A program made the translations under genes and the position numbers. Of a stretch of 64,000 bases of DNA, positions 62,436-64,000 are shown piece after piece. Source of the stretch: BOG-908 sp965198855 (GTDB taxonomy: Bacteria > Pseudomonadota > Alphaproteobacteria > Acetobacterales > Acetobacteraceae); NCBI GenBank assembly GCA_965198855.1, contig CBDAPZ010000001.1:2728001-2792000 (forward strand). Direction: 5' to 3'. Under the pieces are notes generated by a model. It was not told where the DNA came from and ran no database searches. It saw only the letters and a program-made list of their open reading frames with translations. How positions within the stretch are numbered: position 1 is the stretch's first letter; every line of letters starts with the position of its first letter.

Positions 62436-62502
62436 CCCGGCGGAAATCGGGGGCTTTGCCCCCGAACCCCCACCAGAGCGATCGACGTATACGTCGATCG
62501 CT
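62436..62502. repeat. GGGGGC-TTT-GCCCCC hairpin and 26-bp palindrome
   Basis: Two elements lie between the transporter start and the aminotransferase end: hairpin GGGGGC-TTT-GCCCCC followed by GAACCCCC, and a perfect 26-bp palindrome at 62477-62502 (half-site AGCGATCGACGTA). They may form a terminator or a REP-like element. Confidence 0.7.
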
Positions 62503-62511
62503 GGACCGTCA

Positions 62512-63687
62512 TTATGTGCCGACTAGCAAATCCATTGCTGCAGCGACCCCACCGCGCTGGTGTGGCACGCCGGCGGCGGACAGGCCCATCTCGACGCCGG
62601 CCAAGGTGCCCATCAGCATCAGATCGTTAAAATCGCCCAGGTGGCCGATACGGAAAATCCGTCCTTTCAGCTTGCCCAGCCCGGCGCCGAGCGACATGTC
62701 GAAACGCTCGGAAATCACCTGGCGGAGCTTGTCGGCATCGTGCCCCTCCGGCATCAGCACGGCGGTCAGCACCGGCGATTGCTCCCGCGGATCGAGGGCC
62801 AGCACCTCCAGGCCCCAGCCCTTCACGGCCGCACGCGTTACAGCGGCGAAGCGGTGATGGCGGGCGAACACATTGGACAAGCCCTCTTCGAGCAGCATGT
62901 CGTTGGCTTCGCGCAGGCCGTAAAGCAGGTTGGTGGCCGGCGTGTAGGGGAAGAAGCCATTGGCGTTCGGCGCCAGCATCTCCTGCCAATCCCAGTAGCT
63001 GCGCTTCATGCCGTTGGTCTTGCCGGCGGCCAGCGCCTTTGCGGAAATCGCGTTGAAGCCGAGGCCGGGCGGCAGCATGAGGCCCTTCTGCGAACAACTG
63101 ACGGTGACGTCCACGCCCCAGGCTTCATGCTGGTAATCGGCCGAGCCGAGCCCGGAGATGGTGTCCACCATGAACAAGGCCGGGCTGTCGGCGCGGTCGA
63201 TCGCCTCGCGGATCTCGCGGATGCGGCTGGTGACGCCGGTGGACGTCTCGTTATGGACGACCATCACCGCCTTGATGGCCCGATCGGCGCGCAGGCGCTG
63301 CTCGACGTCGGTGGGATCCACGCCGTGGCGCCAGTCGCCCGGGACGAAGGTGACGCGCAGGCCGAAACGCTGGGCCATGGCGTGCCACAACGTGGCGAAC
63401 TGGCCGGTCTCGTACATCAGCACGTGGTCGCCTTCGGACAGCGTGTTGACGATCGCCGCTTCCCACGCGCCGGTGCCGGAGCCGGGAAAGATGATCACCG
63501 GGCCGCTGGTCTGGAACACGGCCTGGCTGCCGCGCAGGACCTGTTGGCCAAGCTTGCCGAAGGCGGCGCTGCGGTGGTCCATGGTGGGCATGTCCATCGC
63601 GCGCAGGATGCGGTCCGGCACGTTGGACGGCCCCGGTATCTGGAGAAAATGCCGGCCGCTCTTATGCGGTGTGTTGGACTGCGTCAT
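62512..63687 (-). CDS. Glyoxylate aminotransferase (serine/alanine type)
   Basis: 391-aa PLP class V aminotransferase. HFLQIPGPSNVPDRILRAMD is the family start, then IFPGSGTGAWEAAIVNTLSE, VVHNETSTGVTSRIREIREA, and the PLP lysine in VSCSQKGLMLPPGLGF. C-terminal GDFNDLMLMGTLAGVEMGL is also typical. It converts glyoxylate to glycine with serine or alanine. ATG 63687 is chosen; the longer upstream frame reads through the operator region. Divergent from the GntR gene. Confidence 0.9.
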   Translation of the reverse strand: MTQSNTPHKSGRHFLQIPGPSNVPDRILRAMDMPTMDHRSAAFGKLGQQVLRGSQAVFQTSGPVIIFPGSGTGAWEAAIVNTLSEGDHVLMYETGQFATLWHAMAQRFGLRVTFVPGDWRHGVDPTDVEQRLRADRAIKAVMVVHNETSTGVTSRIREIREAIDRADSPALFMVDTISGLGSADYQHEAWGVDVTVSCSQKGLMLPPGLGFNAISAKALAAGKTNGMKRSYWDWQEMLAPNANGFFPYTPATNLLYGLREANDMLLEEGLSNVFARHHRFAAVTRAAVKGWGLEVLALDPREQSPVLTAVLMPEGHDADKLRQVISERFDMSLGAGLGKLKGRIFRIGHLGDFNDLMLMGTLAGVEMGLSAAGVPHQRGGVAAAMDLLVGT

Positions 63688-63702
63688 GGAAGCTGCGTCT
63701 CC

Positions 63703-63782
63703 TTTGCATGCAAAATTGCATGAAGCGTCTGTAGTGGGAAGGCCGGCGGATACTCTTTCCTCGACTTTTGCATGCAAAATTG
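63703..63782. promoter_or_regulatory. Paired palindromic operators TTTGCATGCAAA
   Basis: TTTGCATGCAAAATTG (63703-63718) is repeated as TTTTGCATGCAAAATTG (63766-63782). The copies are 64 bp apart, near six helical turns, in the divergent region between the aminotransferase and the GntR gene. Confidence 0.8.
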
Positions 63783-63796
63783 TCAGCTTCGGTAGC

Positions 63797-64000
63797 ATGA
63801 GTGAGAGCCAATCTGCCGGTATCCTTGCCTTTCCGGCTGCTGCCAAAGGGCTGCATGGCACCGTGCTGGATGGGTTGCGCAGCATGATCGATGAGGGCGC
63901 GCTGGCACCGGGCACGCGGGTGCCCGAGCGATTGCTGTGCGAGAAATTCGCGATTTCGCGGACGCCGCTGCGTGAGGCGCTGAAGGTGCTGGCGGCCGAA
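63797..64000 (+). CDS. GntR-family regulator, N-terminal part (3' end outside window)
   Basis: First 68 residues. The winged-helix pattern of GntR/FadR proteins is clear: LHGTVLDGLRSMIDEGALAP, then GTRVPERLLCEKFAISRTPL and REALKVLAAE. Probably the regulator of the adjacent glyoxylate/hydroxyacid genes, binding the paired TTTGCATGCAAA sites and responding to a small organic acid. Effector domain lies beyond the window. Confidence 0.85.
   Translation, partial: MSESQSAGILAFPAAAKGLHGTVLDGLRSMIDEGALAPGTRVPERLLCEKFAISRTPLREALKVLAAE

Overview
The window reads as a high-GC alphaproteobacterial chromosome, most likely Acetobacteraceae. The evidence is the gene set, tightly packed operons with 4-bp ATGA/GTGA overlaps, and several dispersed hairpin repeats of the CTTCTTTTC...GAAAAGAAG and GGGCTCTGCCCC types. 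The assignment rests on family resemblance only; no search was run.

Core chromosome, left (1-16380): the 3' end of threonine synthase, an M16 peptidase and PmbA/TldE in one overlapping run. Then come the glnE-bcp pair on the minus strand, a large AsmA/YhdP-like envelope protein, a periplasmic catalase-like protein, a secreted POTRA-like protein, a cytochrome P450, a secreted Pro/Tyr/Gln-rich protein, the translational GTPase TypA and tRNA-Ser(GCT).

Mobile island (16366-38650, about 22.3 kb): it is bounded by a 15-bp direct repeat (CATCCCCTCCGCCAG) formed by the 3' end of tRNA-Ser(GCT) and a second copy beyond a P4-type tyrosine integrase. The left two thirds is on the plus strand. It carries three related small-terminase-like helix-turn-helix proteins, two related excisionase-like proteins, a secreted fibre-like protein and a broken second copy of its C-terminus. 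It also carries a 1289-residue membrane-anchored STAND NTPase with about 13 helical repeats, and a primase-polymerase/DUF927-helicase gene split by a 2444-bp IS21-type insertion sequence. Just downstream is a terminator hairpin and an array of fourteen 9-bp iterons placed symmetrically around an AT-rich core, a strong replication-origin candidate. A secreted protein of unknown function follows, then a minus-strand cluster of small genes ending in the integrase. Integrase, excisionase-like regulators, primase, iteron origin and small-terminase-like proteins together resemble a phage satellite or a related replicating integrative element. The STAND protein is the best candidate for an undescribed (anti-phage?) system. 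The duplicated modules suggest two related elements fused in tandem.

Core chromosome, right (38651-64000): a multicopper oxidase, a secreted phosphoesterase, a hotdog thioesterase, a GT9-like glycosyltransferase, a complete sulfate ABC transporter operon (binding protein-cysT-cysW-cysA) preceded by a perfect inverted-repeat operator, the Ada methyltransferase/regulator, a TetA-like MFS pump, an OprB-like porin, and a CzcCBA/CusCBA-type RND metal efflux operon. The window ends with a probable 2-hydroxyacid/glyoxylate module (fused FAD/Fe-S oxidase, MFS transporter, glyoxylate aminotransferase) and a divergent GntR regulator whose paired operator copies lie in the shared promoter region.
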